DNA from: Sipunculus nudus
Lineage: Eukaryota > Annelida > Sipuncula > Golfingiida > Sipunculidae
DNA length: 64,000 bases
Reading direction: 5' to 3'
Assembly (NCBI GenBank): GCA_026874595.1
Contig: CM049317.1
Location: 53,027,618-53,091,617, forward strand
Position 1 is the first letter of the stretch. Every line of letters starts with the position of its first letter. The position numbers and the translations under genes are program-made. The notes under the pieces are model-generated. The model searched no databases. It saw nothing but the letters and a program-made list of their open reading frames with translations, and was not told where the DNA came from. Below, piece after piece: positions 12,201 to 22,754 of this stretch.

Positions 12201-15200
12201 GACTGGCGGAAAGTCATTATTATGACCCCTGAATATGTTTCATTTTCAATATTATTTTCTGAATTAGCAGGGGGATGAATACATTGACATTCACCCCTTG
12301 CTAAAAAGTGTGGCTGATATTTACCCTCCCTCCCCCCCTTCTACATCCCCCTCCCCTGTATTGACATCCCTGCTTAAACCTCATTATTTTTGCCTGGGTC
12401 ATCTTGGTCATTTGACCAAGGAACTTGGGAAGCATTGAATTTTAAACATCATTTGGGCATGACTGAGGAAACTGGAACCACACCAGAGGTTTGCATGAAT
12501 GCATGCCATTGTAGGATATCTCCTACAATGGCAGCCATTTTAATTTTAGATCACCAAAATTGCCGAAACGTCTGTCCAGACTTGGAAGGGTGGTTATTAT
12601 TGAGCCAAAACATTCTATACTGCCAGACCTTGGGTCAAAATTTATAATTAAAGAGCTGTAAAATTGCGGCAGGTAATACCAAAATGTTTTCCCTTATGCC
12701 AGTAATGTCTGGCTCCTTAACACATCATAATGACTTGACCTGGTGCCTATCCTTTGAGAAACAGATATATCTGCCAGGATACTATTCATTTCGCCAATAA
12801 CCGGATAGTGGCCACTCTCTATCTTGTTCAGGTGTGAGAGACCAAGAGAAGGGCTCTTCCTGCCCTTACCCCTAGGACAGTCTATTTTATCATAGGGATG
12901 TTAATGGGTCGGTCCACTTTTAGTGAAAGATGTGTCATAGGTAGCTGTGATGTCATACATGATAGCATTATATGTTGCTTATTCATATATTCACCTCCAT
13001 AGACTTTCAGTCATGCTGAGATATGGAGATGTGTTGTAGTCCTTTGTCTTTTTTGTCAGCCATAACCAGTTCTAAAACAGATATGTGCTTAGCAAAATGT
13101 GAAATTGCACATACCATATAAGAATGAATACTCTTAGATGTTTTACACACATTTCTATGTGTATACAGGGAGGGGGATAGGATATTATGTACCCCTTCTA
13201 CAATGATGCTTTTCTAAAATATGAATTTTACCCACACAGTGCAGTCAGTGGCATCTCTGTTATTTTTCTTAAAACAATATTTAAATAAGGAATGAAAATA
13301 ATTGCATCAGTTTGAAGCTATATTAAAGTGATTAAAATCATTCCCACTGGCTACTTTGCATTTTGATAGATTTTTTTTGTGAAATAGGATGCCTACTCCT
13401 GTCAAAAGTATGACGGACTGGTGGAGCACTTAACATTTGACCACCAGCTGGTTATACATTGGGTAAATTTTAGAAAATTTGGACCACAGAAGAGGTCTGC
13501 ATGTCTTGAATATGACAATCAAGAGAAATAATAGCCAAAATAATATCTTGCTTGAGTTCTATCCTCAACAAAAACTGTTGGGCACATTTGATGAGGCCAG
13601 AGGTCTTGCTTCTTTGCAGTGCTGCCACATTATCTGAATAGGGATATGATGGATTTTGATAAAATTTGAGAAAAATATTTTGCCGGATTTGATTTTTTTT
13701 TCAGCAAAATCTGAGCATATTTAATGAGGTCCAGGTCACCAGACTTGGTGGCACCAAGATAACTCACCATAAATTTGATGGATATTCAAAATTTATGCGT
13801 AATAAATGGGGTCAGAGATCACAAGGCAGACAATTCATGTATTACTGTATACACTTATGATGTTCTTGTTCAAACAGCTTCTATTTACATTTTACAGTTA
13901 AAACCTGTACAATTTTACATTTTCTCACAAAATGTTTATTGACATTCACCCCTGGGTCATTATTTTGTGTATTTTATAATTATTTTTATGAAATCGGGGA
14001 AATACACAATATAAGCCATGTTTCTGTTTCACCAGCCAGAACATAAGATACAGTCCACAGATGGCCCTCTGAATATTACCCTGCATCTGGTTCCCAAAAT
14101 GCTCAAGCCACTTGTGAGTGAATGGGCACCAGAATCTTTTGTTGTATCATTTAAGGTGAGTCGAGACATTGAAATGGTGAAGTTATATTTTAAACGACTG
14201 ATAGTATGGAGTATAGTGGCGTAATGGATAGGATGCCTGACTTGTGACCGCAAGTTTGTGGGTTTGCGTCCCGTTCTGACCTCCGTCTGCGCTGAGACTC
14301 CTAGCCAAAGTCTTAACCACAAGGGTGCACTCTCTTGACCCAGGAAGGAATGGTACTGGTCATAGGTGGCAGAAAAATGTAGAACTAATAATCTTCTTGC
14401 ATCTGATATGGCTGCTTGAGTTGTATAATCCCCAAGTAGTCAAGAAAAGCTACAAGAATGAACAAGCCCAAAAGACCAGGAGGTCATAGTGTAAAGTTGT
14501 ATGAGACTGACATGGTCGGTGATATCAGAATGTAAACCCACATCTTTTTTTTTACCTTTTACTCATATTTACTCTGGTGTAGATTTTATTTCACTTGGAG
14601 TAAATAATTTTTAGGAGATAAGCAGGTCATCCAGATGTAATAAGTAAATATTTTAAAGATGTATGAATTTTGATGGCATTGTCTGTAGTGTTACATGTAA
14701 CCATCCTTCAAAATAAATTTGCCTAAGCTAAATTAAACTGAGTCAGGTGATGGTTTATATTCATGTATACTTTACCTTAGGGATATACTGATATATCAAA
14801 GTCTGTGTGTTAATGAAATTTAAAAGAAAGTATGACATCAAAGATGTGCTCACTATTCACATGAAAACATCTTCTGATATTTTAGCTTGAAACAGACCCA
14901 TCTTTACTTGTAAAGAAAGCAAAGAAGGCCCTGGAAACTTACTCTCATCAGGTGAGTGAACATATTGATTAATTAGAAAGCTGCCATAGAGTGCATGTCT
15001 CTGTTGACACACTCGGGTCTACCTTAAAATTTAACTAATCTGCCCCCAAATTTGATCAAGACTTCATCTATAGCCAACATCTACACAAAATTTCATTGAC
15101 AACTATTAAACAATTTTGGAGATATTTTAAAAAAAAAACATAATTTGTGCCAAATAGTTTACTGCTTGAATTTCAAATAGCTCCAATTGTCTCCAGAATA

Positions 15201-18200
15201 TCCCTTCAAATCCATGATCTGTATAATGACCAGTTCCTTTGTTTGCTTCTATTTAACACTTGAAAACACACCTTGTGATAAATATATCATCATAATATCA
15301 TTATACTGATGTCATTCATGTCATCATACTAGACTTCCACTTTGATGATGTTACTGAGAGTAAAATCTCTGTTCCATTGGAATAACCACCCTACAATTGA
15401 AAAATATCCCATAATTACAAGTCCTTTTCATAGTCCAGGTTATTTGAATTTCACAAATACAGCCCTCCCCAAATTATGACCACCTTTGTCGGTCCTCAGA
15501 TTATTGTAAATGTGGGATTCCACTGTATTTTGTTTGTTTGTCCACTCCATATGTCCAAAAGTTTGGAATGAATATAATTAGCTCAGCTGACTATAAGTCA
15601 TCTGAGCTATAGTCGTGGTCCATTGTCCGTCGTCCGTCCGTCGTGCCGTCCGTCCGTCCGTAGATGTGGCACGTTTTGAAACCGTAAGACCTAGGAATCC
15701 AAAATTCGGCATAATGTTAGATGTCCCCAAGATCTCCTACCAAGCTGAAAACTGGGTCTTTTCGACTTCGTTCCTTTGAGAAATTAAGGAAAAACCTCAA
15801 TTTTTTATTAAAAACCTATTTTCACAATTCAGGACTGCCTAATATCAAAACCACTCATCTGTTTTTCCTCATATTTACCATAAATATTCCTCTATATAGT
15901 TCCTATATACATTCAAGAAATTATGTCTGTATTATATAATTTAAAAAAGTTATGGACCCAAACATAATGCATTTTGTAAAAAATCAGGAAAGATATTTGA
16001 TCACTTAACACAAAACATGTTAAAGCTATGGACCTTTTTTCCAGTAATATAACTTTAATTAATCAAAATTAAATTGTATACCCAAAATTAGATGAAAATC
16101 TTTTAAATTTTTTAAAATATTAATAAAAATAAAAAATTGGTACCTTAAATTTTGCCCAACTTTGACCATGGCACGTTTTTTTCCTGTAAGTACTGCAGAT
16201 TTAATTTTCACAGCATGTTTTTGTAACCTTTTCAACTGTTACCACCAAAAATTTGAAACCAGTTGATCAAAAACTGTAGATTTTATTCAAGTTTTCAAGC
16301 ACCATGTAACATATTGTTTACATCAAGCTAGTGTTATGCAGTTTGCAAGAGCTCAGCTCCCCAGCTTCAGCTCTTAGTTCCTTAAATCCGGCATACAGCT
16401 AGATGTCTCCAAAATCCCCTACCATGCCAAGGGTTTGGTCACTAGGACTTAATACCTCCAAGATATTAATGAAAAACTTCATTTTTCCATTAAAAACCCA
16501 TTGTTACACTTCAAGACTGCCTAATATCAAAACCACTGATCTGACTCTAATCATAAATAATATATATATTTTTCATTCTCTATGCACATGCCAGAATGAT
16601 GTCAGTATTGCGTAATTGTTTTAAGTTATGGGCCCAAACATAATGCACTTTGTAAAAAATCAAGAAATATATTTACTCCCTTAACAAGAGGATTGCTGAA
16701 GCTAGAGTTTTTTTGTCAAGGATGTAACATTATTTAATCAAGATTCAATTGAATACCAAAAATAAGTTATGAATTTTTCAAATTTTATAAGTTATTAGTA
16801 TAAATGTAAAATTAGTAACTTAAATTTTGCCCAACTTTGACCATGGCACGTTTGTTTCCTGTGAGCACTGTTGATATAACTTTCATATCATGCACACATA
16901 AGGATTTCAGCTTTTAAGTTTAGAAATCTGAAAGAAATTGGCCAACAATTGTAGCTTTTATTAATGTTTTTATGAGGCCCTGTCAGACTTTGGCTCTCTC
17001 CAGCCCCTCTTGAGTCACCTGTATGTTGACCTTGTTGAACTTTCAGCAAATTATGCATGCTTGAGGCGAGGCATACACAGGAATCCAGGCAGCTTATGGC
17101 CAGCCACAGTTGATCCAGGTTTCCAACCCAACTCATCTAGTAGTTTTAACCAACTACATAACAATAAATTAATCAATTTTTATTGTTTTTTAATAAAAAA
17201 TTAAAGAAAAATAGAAAAGGAATTTGTTAGTTTATAATAACAGGAAATTAACTTGCAGTTACTGATGATATAAGGATCTTGTATCGATGGATAGAATATC
17301 ACGTTTTCCAAATAACATCATGCAGTCACCTATTATATTTTTCAGTTCAATTTTAATGATAAAGAAGTAAATCATATCATTCATTACTAATCATTAGGGA
17401 TCATATGATGGAAATTAATGATAGACAAAGATGCAGTTGATAATATTAATCTAGATTCCTACTGTGTCTAGTGTGTACATTGATGTGAAATTAGTCCAAA
17501 ATGAATTTATTACAGTTATTTTTTAATATAAATAAAAGCCATAAAACCAGGTACTTATGATCATTATTTGATGTGTGAATTTTGTATATTCTGGATTCTC
17601 AACATCATTGTTTGGTGAAAACTGAATAAATACCAGACATGGTGCGAATATTTTGTAATTGTATTTAAATACAAATATGATTATGTACTCCATTATAAAA
17701 TTTCTTGCATAAAGAATGGGAATTCAGGTTAAAATGAAAGTATATGAATACCAGTGCAAATACTTTCAAAATGTATTCATGAATGCATTCATGAATATAT
17801 TCTTTAAATATTATTTTAATAATCATTTCAGTTATATTTCATTTAAAAAAATCATATGATTCTCTTATTATTTTTAATAAAAATTATATTTGGGACAATA
17901 TTTGTAATTTTTTTTAATTAATAGTTAAACCCTTATATTATATATTCTGCTTATAAGTTATATGGCCAAGTCAAAATCTGTGTGACAATAGTACTCCATT
18001 TGTTAATAAAATAAATGAAATCAATCCTCTTCCCTGTCTCCAAAGGTACTATCAAAATCATACATAAGCTAAACAACAACTCATTATACAGCTTATATTT
18101 ATTACCACACAAAACCAGCATGTGCCTCATTTCTAAATAATATTTTTTTATCATATATAACAGCTGAGCGTCGTGACCCATAGGTCCCTTGTTAAAATTT

Positions 18201-19484
18201 TGTTAAAGAGTGTGCCATAGGTTATGGAAAGAGTCATTCACCTTGGCTTCATTTGTTGTAACGTTATATGGGAAACTTAACTTTTTTGTACTTAAGATTA
18301 GATTCCTCTTTATGAGTAAAAGGCTTTTGCTTTTTATACACCTCTCCAGGGCTCAACATAAACCTTTGAAAGTACTTTTCAGTTTGGCAAGTAACATCTA
18401 GCTTTTAATGCCCTGCATGAAATTTTACTTGCCCTACAAAAATCATTGATTGTATTCAAAAGAACAAACCTTCTTTTTTTCAGGCCTTTGGTTAAAGGTT
18501 TATGTTGGACCCACTTGCCCAGTTGGGCATGCAGGATGTGGCTTTTAGTTGCCCTACCACTACTTTCACTTGCCCCAAGCAAGTGGTGAACCGTTAATGT
18601 CAAGCCCTGCTCTCTATGACGGGACATATTATGGTGAACCCATGGTCAGTCCATCTGTCTGTCCATTAACTTTGAGTGTCGCTGCGATAACTTATGTTAC
18701 TAGGACTAGGATGGATTTTCATGATATTGAAGATAACTACTTGCCAATAATTTATCTTACCTGAGTTCAATTATAGGCAAATTTCATGCATAGTTAATGA
18801 GGTCAGAGGTCACAAGGCTTCTTTGTAGTGTTGCCACGATAACTTACAAGGAGTTTGATGGATTGTGATGAAACTCAACAAAAAATATTAATCAATATAA
18901 TATCTCACTTAAGCTTGATTTCTGGCAAAATCTATGCATATTTAATTAGGTCAAATGTCCCCAGACTTTAATGGTGTCATGATGACTTACCAAAAATCAA
19001 ATGGATGTTCATGAAATTAAAAAAAATAGTAACCAATACAGTTTCTCACCTGAATTTAATTCTCAGCAAAATTCATGCATGTTTAATGAGGTCAGAGTTC
19101 AGAAGTCATAAGACGGGGGTATTATGCACATCTGCAGTACTCTTGTTGATAAATGATTCTCCTTGGTTTCATAGTGATCAGCACCCAGTTTGTAATATTG
19201 AGATTAAACTTTGACTAGAAAGTATGTTTGAAAATAGAGGTTTGATTCCATTCAGCAATGACATGTCTTCATTCATTTTTTCTGTTTGTTTAATTCAGGT
19301 TGTTGTGGCCAATCTTCTTGAAAAGAGGAAGAAAGAAGTAGTGCTAATAACCAGGGATGAGGTTAAGGAAATCAGACTGTCTGAGACTGACATCACAGAA
19401 AAAGTTGAAATAGAGTCCTATATCATCAAAGAACTTGTCTCTATGCATCATCATATATATACCAGTTTGAAATTAAAAAAGTGA
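3387..19484 (+). CDS. PPCS: Phosphopantothenoylcysteine synthetase (phosphopantothenate--cysteine ligase), complete, 7 exons
   Basis: The enzyme joins 4'-phosphopantothenate to cysteine using a nucleotide triphosphate, in cytosolic coenzyme A synthesis. Exons: 3387-3518, 6573-6661, 7855-7988, 8611-8825, 14036-14155, 14886-14951, 19299-19484. All introns are GT/AG and all junctions stay in frame, giving 313 residues; the human enzyme has 311. Recognisable blocks: SGGTTVPLE (residues 45-53, nucleotide-binding loop), [12 protein letters not shown] (58-69), [27 protein letters not shown] (174-186), PEHKIQS (from 191) and VVVANLLE (253-260, with the conserved Asn). It is a single synthetase domain without the decarboxylase half of bacterial CoaBC, as in animals. 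The start ATG at 3387 opens the first exon and gives the expected short N-terminus. No signal peptide or membrane segment. Introns 4 and 6 each contain a ~2.6-kb dispersed element. No frame damage was found. Confidence 0.96.
5234..5363 (-). CDS. Candidate terminal exon of unknown protein, antisense in PPCS intron 1
   Basis: On the minus strand, an acceptor-like TCTGTTTAG is followed by one base and 42 codons ending in TAA (5234-5236). The frame reads [14 protein letters not shown] and [20 protein letters not shown], which looks protein-like rather than low complexity. AATAAA-type sequence lies about 100 bases downstream. No upstream partner exon was found, so it may be a fragment of a transposon gene, a retrocopy or chance. 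The family is not recognised. Confidence 0.3.
6174..6250. repeat. (TA)n microsatellite
   Basis: About 38 TA units in PPCS intron 1. Both long open frames across it are artefacts. Confidence 0.95.
6573..6661 (+). CDS. PPCS: PPCS exon 2 (residues 45-74)
   Basis: Acceptor TTGTAG|TCTGGT and donor GCTGA|GTATCC (phase 2). It encodes the SGGTTVPLE loop and [17 protein letters not shown]. At 30 codons it is easily missed without homology. Confidence 0.94.
7333..7425 (+). repeat. tRNA-derived SINE-like segment
   Basis: An A-box-like ACAGCTCAGTTAGGGG (7347-7362) and a B-box-like GGTTCAAATTC (7402-7412) sit at roughly tRNA spacing in PPCS intron 2. The piece between is too long and unpaired for a functional tRNA. 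Reads as the 5' head of a SINE; its 3' body was not delimited. Confidence 0.4.
7855..7988 (+). CDS. PPCS: PPCS exon 3 (residues 74-118)
   Basis: Acceptor CTACCAG|ATATTTT completes the split Glu codon; donor GTTAAAG|GTAAGA (phase 1). It encodes [17 protein letters not shown] and the following variable loop, matching the AGYGVLFLYR-type strand of the family. Confidence 0.94.
8611..8825 (+). CDS. PPCS: PPCS exon 4 (residues 119-190)
   Basis: Acceptor GTCATAG|TGCAAG, donor GAAATG|GTAATT (phase 0). This is the most conserved exon: [18 protein letters not shown] and [13 protein letters not shown], which line the active-site cleft in the family. Confidence 0.96.
9298..9359. repeat. (CCGT)n microsatellite inside the element
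   Basis: About 14 CCGT units directly after the 5' hairpin. The second copy (15640-15660) has only a few units, so the tract changed length after the copies separated. Confidence 0.9.
10665..10796 (+). pseudogene. Exon-like ORF carried by the element, copy 1
   Basis: A 44-codon frame closes with TGA at 10794-10796 and reads [20 protein letters not shown] followed by [18 protein letters not shown]. The frame stays open upstream for about 20 more codons. The same segment occurs in copy 2 (16980 onward), where a 2-base insertion in CATACACAGG breaks the frame. It looks like the 3' end of a coding exon picked up by the element. The donor gene is not recognised. Confidence 0.4.
13385..13835 (+). 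repeat. Degenerate tandem repeat array, ~130-150-bp units
   Basis: Units share phrases such as TTAATGAGGTC, GATAACTCACCA and TTTGATGGAT with the clearer array at 18676-19120. This is an older, eroded member of the same family in PPCS intron 4. Confidence 0.6.
14036..14155 (+). CDS. PPCS: PPCS exon 5 (residues 191-230)
   Basis: Acceptor TTTCACCAG|CCAGAA, donor TTTAAG|GTGAGT (phase 0). Encodes [27 protein letters not shown] and SFVVSFK, all typical of eukaryotic PPCS. Confidence 0.96.
14205..14290 (+). repeat. tRNA-derived SINE-like segment
   Basis: A-box-like TAGTGGCGTAATGGAT (14214-14229) and B-box-like GGTTTGCGTCC (14261-14271) at tRNA spacing, 50 bases into PPCS intron 5. Sequence to about 14460 may be its body. 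It is not a tRNA gene: no acceptor stem closes. Confidence 0.45.
14886..14951 (+). CDS. PPCS: PPCS exon 6 (residues 231-252)
   Basis: A 66-nt exon with acceptor TATTTTAG|CTTGAA and donor CATCAG|GTGAGT, both phase 0. Encodes [20 protein letters not shown], the helix that follows VSFK in the family. Confidence 0.94.
15579..18192 (+). mobile_element. Non-autonomous Helentron/HINE-like element, copy 2
   Basis: Same architecture and orientation as 9252-11904: 5' hairpin with identical TAGCTCAG/CTGAGCTA arms, a short CCGT tract, two tandem units about 682 bp apart (15721 and 16403), the exon-like segment near 16980-17110, an AT-rich tail, hairpin GACCCATAGGTC (18175-18186) and CCTTGTT. Differences from copy 1 are scattered substitutions and small indels, which indicates recent amplification. 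Confidence 0.75.
18347..18609. mobile_element. hAT-like MITE
   Basis: Termini CAGGGCTCAACATAAACC and, reversed, CAGGGCTTGACATTAAC are imperfect inverted repeats with the CAGGGNT start typical of hAT elements. The interior contains TTGCCC-type repeats and no ORF. A clean 8-bp target duplication is not visible. The element ends almost exactly where the next one begins. Confidence 0.6.
18611..19147 (+). mobile_element. Tandem-core element ending in CTTGTT
   Basis: Opens with TATGACGGGACATATTATGG, carries three ~150-bp units (starting near 18676, 18828 and 18974) and closes with ACGGGGGTATTATGCAC and CTCTTGTT. The CTTGTT end matches the two 2.6-kb elements and the 21.1-22.7 kb elements although the bodies are unrelated. 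The 5' end is less certain than the 3' end. Confidence 0.55.
19299..19484 (+). CDS. PPCS: PPCS exon 7 (residues 253-313, stop)
   Basis: Acceptor TTAATTCAG|GTTGTT; stop TGA at 19482-19484. Encodes [20 protein letters not shown] and the regulatory-looking acidic helix before the C-terminus. The last residues (YTSLKLKK) are lineage-specific. Confidence 0.95.
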   Translation, partial: VVVANLLEKRKKEVVLITRDEVKEIRLSETDITEKVEIESYIIKELVSMHHHIYTSLKLKK

Positions 19485-19954
19485 TTTGACTGAATAGGAT
19501 GTTGTAGTGCAATATTTTAAAGAAATAAGACCCAGAAAAAAAATACCATGACTCTGACTTCAAGATTTGCTTGTGATATGTGATTAAAATCATGGTGCAG
19601 GGAGCAGGCTTAGGATCCAATTTAATCCACATATTATACATTAAAGTAAACACTTATATCAGCTACTATCATTTTTTAGAATGTCACAAGTTAAGATTTG
19701 CACTGTTTATCATGCATACCCCATTATTTTGATTATTATGCTGTATTTGCATAGCATGTCTACCTCATTTACTGGTAATAGTGCATGAAGTGAATTAGAC
19801 TGAAAAAAAGAGAGTCTTGTCAAGGGCAATTGTGGATTATTACCCCAAGGTTTTTACATTACAGAAGAATTATATGGATATTGAAAAGCAATATTTAATT
19901 CTCCTACAAGATGTCCTTTTATGCTGACATATTCAATTCAAGTAAAATTCTTTA

Positions 19955-19960
19955 AATAAA
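19955..19960 (+). terminator. Candidate PPCS polyadenylation signal
   Basis: First AATAAA downstream of the PPCS stop, 470 bases after it. This would give a 3' UTR of roughly 490 bases. Positional inference only. Confidence 0.4.
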
Positions 19961-20070
19961 TATATTAAATAGTACCTTTTTGCATTTTATATTTCTGCAG
20001 AACTGCCAAGTAATGCTGGGCAAGATGCCTTACAACAAATTTCATGATATTCCACTGTCTATGATATTTT

Positions 20071-20374
20071 GCTTTGTTTTCTACAATGAGACCATGGTAG
20101 GCAGAGTTCCTAAGGTAGGAGCAGGGGTCTTGTTTTGTCACTCAAGGAGTACCAAGAAAAAATATCATATGAAGACCCTGAATGTTTGACCTGAGAAATA
20201 CATAGATAATATGCAGATGATATTATGTTTATGGTAACTGCAGTAGTTTTGTAATGAAGATCCAGTGAGTCTTTTTTTTCTGCATTTCATTGGCACTCCT
20301 GGAGTGACAAAGCAAGACCCCTGCTACTACCATAGAACCTCTGCTTACCATGGTCTTATTTTGGAAAACAAAGC
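20071..20374. mobile_element. Palindromic repeat, ~85-bp arms
   Basis: 20071-20154 and 20290-20374 are imperfect reverse complements sharing AGCAGGGGTCTTG, GACCATGGTA and TTTGTCACTC. The centre of ~135 bp is unrelated. Likely a foldback MITE or an inverted pair of solo ends; no TSD was resolved. Confidence 0.65.
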
Positions 20375-21085
20375 CCATGCATTTTGAAAATGGCAGGCTG
20401 TTTCACAAATGTGTGATCTCTCCCAATATTTTCATGTAAATTGTTTTATTACTCCTGTATACAAGTGGAAATAACATTCCATCTGGTGCAATCATCAGTA
20501 CAAAACACTGCGTGGCCATCAAGATTTTTTAAGCTTTTTATGGGTGTTTGGGAGTTGTTGCATATGTGCATGATTGGCCTTGCATCACACTGCCTTGTTG
20601 ACATGTTGATTGTATTTACTGACATGCAGAACCATAACATTTAATTAAAGTAAAAGGGAGAGAGTAGGTTTGTGTGTCGGGATGGTTCTGTGATGAAACT
20701 TTTATATTCAACCAATACACATATTAATGCAAATATTTTATCTATAAAATTAGGTTTAGTGCCGTTTATCCAAACATTTTAGGGGCAATGTTTTTGTTCA
20801 GATAATTGGATAAACATGTGTAAAATACCTAAAGTACTTCAGTGTCCTCAGTTTTGTTCCTTCAATTTAATGAAAGTTTATATTCCATACCCAATGTTTC
20901 CGCTCCATTGAACACCAAGGGAACAGAATATCACCAGTTCTCTAATAAAAATACAACTAGGTGAGAATAAACACTCTCACGGTTAACTGTCTGTGGCCAG
21001 AGATAAAACATGGATCAGAATGGTACCTATTAAAGCCATGTTCACTAGAAAATATCATCGGGCAAAATCAAGCATTTTACTTTAT

Positions 21086-21581
21086 TAGCTCGGCTGACTG
21101 AGAGTCATCTGAGCTATAGCAATCACCCTTTGTCTGTTGTCCGTCCTACTGTCCATTCATTAAACTGACACAAATCGTAACTGTTGGACCTGGAATCTTC
21201 CATCCTAGCATGCAGGAGGTCCATGAAAAAACTCCTTTGAAACCTGAAATTAGGTCTCTGTTACCCATATTCTCCGAGCTATGGGGCTCAGAAATGCCCC
21301 CAAGAATAATTAAAAATTGCAGTTGATGCAAAGATGCAGTTGTCCTTTAACAGGGTACAAGTTCTAACTAATCAACCTAGAATCTGCTAACTGGACATTC
21401 TGGGAGGTCAATGAAAAATCTCATTGGAAACCTGAAATTAGGTCTCTGTTACCAATCACCTTCGAGTAATGCTTCAGTTAAATAGGGGTATCATCTACAA
21501 AATTTGGCATATAGATGATAAAATTCCTTTTGTGAATGTCTTCCTAGTCAGCTGCGCATCATGACCCCTGGGTCACTTGTT
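21086..21581 (+). mobile_element. Short hairpin-ended HINE-like element
   Basis: Opens TAGCTCGGCTGAC...GTCATCTGAGCTA (hairpin), then CCGTCC-type sequence and two copies of an ACTGTTGGACCTGGAATCTT-like unit. It ends with the hairpin GACCCCTGGGTC (21563-21574) and ACTTGTT. Same terminal design as the 2.6-kb elements with a different core. Confidence 0.65.
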
Positions 21582-21592
21582 ATTATTATTAT

Positions 21593-22754
21593 GAGCTCAG
21601 CTGACTGTAAGTCATCTGAGCTATAGTGATCACCCTTTGTACGGCTTCAGTCAATCAATCTGGCTGTTGGATTGTTCTTCCAGCAGCCGTTAACAGGGCA
21701 CAAATCATAACTGTTGGACCAAGAAACTTCTAACTGTACATCCAGTGAGGTCCTAGGCAAATTTCCTTGGAAACCTGAAATAAGGTCATGGTGACCTGTA
21801 TTCTGCGACTTATGGGCAGAAACATGATTTTGAGCAGTCAGACGGAACACAAATTGTATCCATTTGGCCTAGAATCTTCTAATGGTAACATTCGAGAGGT
21901 CCTGGGTAAAAGTCATTGGAAACATATAAGGTCACCATGATCTATGTTCTGCTGCCTATAGAAAAACATTTCATATGAGGACCCTGAATGTCAGATGGGC
22001 ACAAATCATAAGTCCTCAATTCTTAGGTCATGATGACCTATATTCTGTGACATACGGACCGAAAACATGATCTGGAGCACCCAGACAGTCAGATTGTCAC
22101 AGTCACATTGTATCTTTTAGACCTGAACTTTCTTATACAACAAATAGGGAGGTCCCGGGTAAATGTTTACACTGACCTATATTTTGCGAGCTACAGACCT
22201 AAAACAGACAGACAAGGTACAAATTATATTCATTTCTCTTGGAATCTTCTTACCTATCAGCCAGGGAAGTCTTTGGCAAATCTCTTCTGGAACCTGAAAT
22301 TAAGTCATGGTGTCTTATATTTTATGAGCTACTTCAAAACAACATGATTCTGAGCACCCAGACAGTCACACAGGGCTGAAAACGTAACTTTTGGACATAG
22401 AACCTTCTATTGTAAAATCTAGGGAGGGTCTTGGCAAGTCTCCATTGAATCTTGAAACTAGGTCACTGTAACATATAATCTGCGGGCTATAGGAAAAACT
22501 TGATTTTATTACTGTGAAAGTCAGACGGGCACAAATCATTACTGTTGGACCTGGAACCTTCTAACTTAAAATTCAAGGTCTTTGGCAAATATGGACAAAA
22601 CGCCTGATTTTGAGGACTCTGCATGGTAGTCATTCTATCAATTGTTCAAGGTTTCTCTACAAATATCTTTCACCAGATCATAACATTAATAATTTATACA
22701 TGCATCACCTGTATGGCAATTGAGCTGAGCGTCATGGCTAACGGGCCACTTGTT
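21593..22754 (+). mobile_element. Hairpin-ended element with ~150-bp tandem core
   Basis: Starts GAGCTCAGCTGACTGTAAG with the same 5' hairpin, 12 bases after the previous element ends. About seven diverged units near 150 bp repeat CACAAATCAT, GGACCTAGAACCTTCTA-like and TATTCTGCGA-like phrases. Ends GAGCTGAGCGTCATGGC and CCACTTGTT. The tandem core plus hairpin termini match the expected HINE layout. Confidence 0.7.

Larger units (their letters stand above)
8826..14035 (+). other. PPCS intron 4
   Basis: About 5.2 kb, half of it the 2.65-kb element at 9252-11904. The rest is AT-rich sequence (11905-13380) with no recognised feature, followed by degenerate tandem units at 13385-13835. Confidence 0.8.
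14952..19298 (+). other. PPCS intron 6
   Basis: About 4.35 kb containing the second 2.6-kb element, a hAT-like MITE (18347-18609) and a tandem-core element (18611-19147). Only 14952-15578 and about 300 other bases lack a recognised repeat. Confidence 0.8.
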
